A stretch of DNA of 64,000 bases from NCBI GenBank assembly GCA_902560075.1, contig CACEKE010000003.1, positions 62,001-126,000 on the forward strand, given 5' to 3'. Made by a program: the position numbers and the translations under genes. Source of the stretch: an uncultured Pelagibacteraceae bacterium (GTDB lineage: Bacteria; Pseudomonadota; Alphaproteobacteria; Pelagibacterales; Pelagibacteraceae). The notes beneath the pieces are model-generated. The model saw nothing but the letters and a program-made list of their open reading frames with translations. It did no database searches and was not told the DNA's origin. Shown in pieces: positions 62,792 through 64,000 of the stretch (positions are counted from its first letter, which is position 1; each line of letters begins with the position of its first letter).

Positions 62792-62833
62792 ACTTCATAT
62801 TAACAGATTAAAAAAACAATCATATTTTTTTTT

Positions 62834-62861
62834 ATTGATTTTTTTAAACAAATCCCCATAC
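62834..62861 (+). promoter_or_regulatory. Sigma-32 (RpoH)-type promoter of hspQ
   Basis: ATTGATT (62834-62840), 13-bp spacer, CCCCATAC (62854-62861); the -10 differs from CCCCATNT by one base, while the -35 keeps only the TTGA core. Spacer length and the 7-nt distance to the start codon are the same as for hslV. Confidence 0.6.
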
Positions 62862-62868
62862 TAATATT

Positions 62869-63189
62869 GTGACTATTCAGAAAGCGAAATTTTCTATTGG
62901 TGATGTGGTAAAACACAGACATTTTGATTTCAGAGGCGTAATATATGATGTTGATTTTGAGTTTAATAATTCAGAGGAGTGGTATCAATCTATACCTAAA
63001 AATGTAAGACCAAGAAAGGATCAACCATTTTATCATTTGCTAGCAGAAAACGATGAAATCACATACGAGGCTTATGTCTCAGAACAAAATCTGTTGGTAG
63101 ATAACTCAGGTGAGCCTATAAAGCATCCTTTAATTAATGAAATATTCTCAGGTAAAAGAGGATCAAGTTATTTTAAACCCTCAAATTAA
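62869..63189 (+). CDS. hspQ: Heat shock protein HspQ
   Basis: A 106-aa protein: 'KFSIGDVVKHRHFDFRGVIYDVDFEFNNSEEWY' (in parts), 'PFYHLLAENDEITYEAYVSEQNLLVD' and 'HPLINEIFSGKRG', the complete HspQ domain. In E. coli HspQ promotes degradation of denatured DnaA, and in Yersinia it enhances Lon specificity. GTG start, supported by the RpoH-type promoter whose -10 ends 7 nt earlier, so the mRNA may begin at the GTG. Confidence 0.93.
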   Translation: MTIQKAKFSIGDVVKHRHFDFRGVIYDVDFEFNNSEEWYQSIPKNVRPRKDQPFYHLLAENDEITYEAYVSEQNLLVDNSGEPIKHPLINEIFSGKRGSSYFKPSN

Positions 63190-63254
63190 AATAGGTCAAT
63201 TTTTCAACACATTTAACTCAAAACTTAGACATATCTAACTATTATAATCTAATC

Positions 63255-63316
63255 ATTCTGGCCAAGGATACAAACTTTCTTCCTTATTTATCTCCCTCTG
63301 TGTTCTTGGTCAGAAT
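63255..63316 (+). ncRNA. Candidate structured RNA: 18-bp hairpin with CU-rich loop
   Basis: ATTCTGGCCAAGGATACA (63255-63272) pairs along its whole length with TGTGTTCTTGGTCAGAAT (63299-63316): 18 pairs, of which three are G-U. The G-U pairs only work on the plus strand, so the signal is RNA-like and oriented. The 26-nt loop (AACTTTCTTCCTT and on to CTCCCTC) is almost all pyrimidine. TATAAT at 63243-63248 is 6 nt upstream, a possible promoter without a clear -35. It lies in the 169-bp gap between hspQ and ccmC and could be a small RNA or a ccmC leader. Further 3', GAAAATATTTTC (63325-63336) is another perfect palindrome. Confidence 0.6.
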
Positions 63317-63358
63317 TATATATAGAAAATATTTTCATAATGATTATGTATCTTTTAA

Positions 63359-64000
63359 ATGAATATTTTTTATAAAATCAATAATCTAAGCTTTAAGGCT
63401 CAAAAATACGTTTTTTTTCTTTTTATAATAGTTTTTTCTATAGGTATTGTTGAAGCCCTAGTGCTATCACCTGCAGATTATAAACAAAGTGATAGCGTTA
63501 GAATAATGTATGTTCACGTACCATCTGCATGGACATCAGTTGGTATATTTTCAGTGATAGCAATTTTATCTCTAGGTAACTTAATTTTTAAAAATAAATA
63601 TTTCTTAACAATTGCAAAAAGTTTAGCCCCGTCTGGTTTAATATTTAATATAATTGCTTTAGTTACAGGATCAATATGGGGCAGACCTACTTGGGGCACC
63701 TGGTGGGCGTGGGACGCAAGAATAACTTCTATGTTAGTACTGTGCATTTTTTATATTCTATACATTTTAAGTTGGAGGGTTTTTCAGAATAAAGAAAGTT
63801 TAAATAAAATTACTTCTGCAATATCAATCTTGGGCTTGATAAATTTACCTATTATTAAATTTTCTGTAGAGTGGTGGACAACGCTTCATCAACCCGCTTC
63901 AATTACTTTATCTGGATCTTCGATACATTCCTCAATGTTATTGCCATTATTTATAATGACTGCGGCATTTGTACTTTTTTCCGTTCTAATATTTTTGATG
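63359..64000 (+). CDS. ccmC: Heme exporter protein CcmC (5' part; continues past the window)
   Basis: Membrane heme-handling protein for cytochrome c maturation that loads heme on CcmE. Absent from the ORF track because no stop occurs before 64000. The 214 visible residues have the N-terminal helix, 'IMYVHVPSAWTSVG', the heme-binding WWD motif 'WGRPTWGTWWAWDARITSML' and 'WWTTLHQPASITLSG' with conserved His. ATG at 63359 is preceded by the hairpin described above. The track's minus-strand ORF at 63514 is a shadow of it. Confidence 0.95.
   Translation, partial: MNIFYKINNLSFKAQKYVFFLFIIVFSIGIVEALVLSPADYKQSDSVRIMYVHVPSAWTSVGIFSVIAILSLGNLIFKNKYFLTIAKSLAPSGLIFNIIALVTGSIWGRPTWGTWWAWDARITSMLVLCIFYILYILSWRVFQNKESLNKITSAISILGLINLPIIKFSVEWWTTLHQPASITLSGSSIHSSMLLPLFIMTAAFVLFSVLIFLM

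Noticed and set aside
63514-63747. 77-aa minus-strand ORF near the right edge
   Set aside because: Antisense to the ccmC WWD region, which is unmistakable on the plus strand.
1-64000. CRISPR arrays, rRNA, transposases, integrases, prophage genes, restriction-modification or toxin-antitoxin pairs
   Set aside because: None seen on reading both strands; the EVE gene has no restriction partner nearby.

Overview
The window is strongly AT-rich, gene-dense double-stranded bacterial DNA. Its gene order, its compact layout and several lineage-type genes point to an alphaproteobacterium of the SAR11 clade (Candidatus Pelagibacter or a close relative). The supporting genes are an HslVU/HisB divergon, TimA (Tim44-like), SecB and FxsA, a DUF2794-IspZ-HspQ-CcmC run, Mcl with malate thiokinase, and two photolyase-like genes. 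No rRNA, CRISPR array, insertion sequence or phage module was seen. The species call is inference from content, not from a database search.

Left part (1-11.5 kb): the chromosomal origin-proximal cluster, nearly all on the minus strand and reading away from the origin: hemE-hemH-hemJ-rho-(TPR sulfotransferase)-mnmE-mnmG-rsmG-parA-parB, meeting the 3' end of holA convergently. A perfect 16-bp parS site lies inside rsmG and a second, two-mismatch copy lies inside mnmG. The 277-bp gap 11504-11780 between hemE and the PPDK-regulator gene is the best oriC candidate. It has the gene context known for Caulobacter and Rickettsia origins, three DnaA-box-like 9-mers with one mismatch each, and gene orientation that flips on either side.

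Middle part (11.8-31 kb): ppsR-maf-(52-aa membrane protein)-aroE-coaE-dnaQ on the plus strand; secB and fxsA; timA-smr-(GNAT-like); hslVU divergent from hisB-hisH-hisA-hisF-hisE; then mcl-mtkA-mtkB (malate to acetyl-CoA plus glyoxylate), a HIT protein and a GNAT enzyme; lolA-ftsK; a UbiH-like hydroxylase; a Lon-N-domain protein; tRNA-Gly(GCC) 13 bp ahead of a pterin dehydratase gene.

Right part (31-64 kb): purH, a heparinase-like protein and rpe; a DUF4212/SSS symporter pair close to acs (acetate-type uptake and activation); EVE protein and tsaD; hemC-hemD-mscS-yggT-folD; a YbbAP-type ABC transporter back to back with tesA; a metallo-hydrolase and an atypical SDR; a five-gene photolyase-led operon (photolyase-like, DCC thioredoxin-like, 43-aa DUF2256 zinc-ribbon protein, DUF4174 fusion, FG-GAP protein); a fasciclin protein; a cysteine-rich secreted protein; a photolyase-like protein with its FAD domain at the N-terminus; argG, ialB-like, an aldo/keto reductase, a BI-1 protein; DUF2794, ispZ/yciB, hspQ; and the 5' part of ccmC running off the right edge.

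General features: convergent genes very often overlap by exactly the four bases of two reciprocal stop codons. Several promoters that can be read by eye place the -10 box 6-7 nt from the start codon, which predicts leaderless transcripts; two of these look like RpoH (sigma-32) heat-shock promoters, before hslV and before hspQ. The most unusual non-coding signal is an 18-bp hairpin with three G-U pairs and a 26-nt pyrimidine-rich loop between hspQ and ccmC. It looks like a structured RNA on the plus strand.
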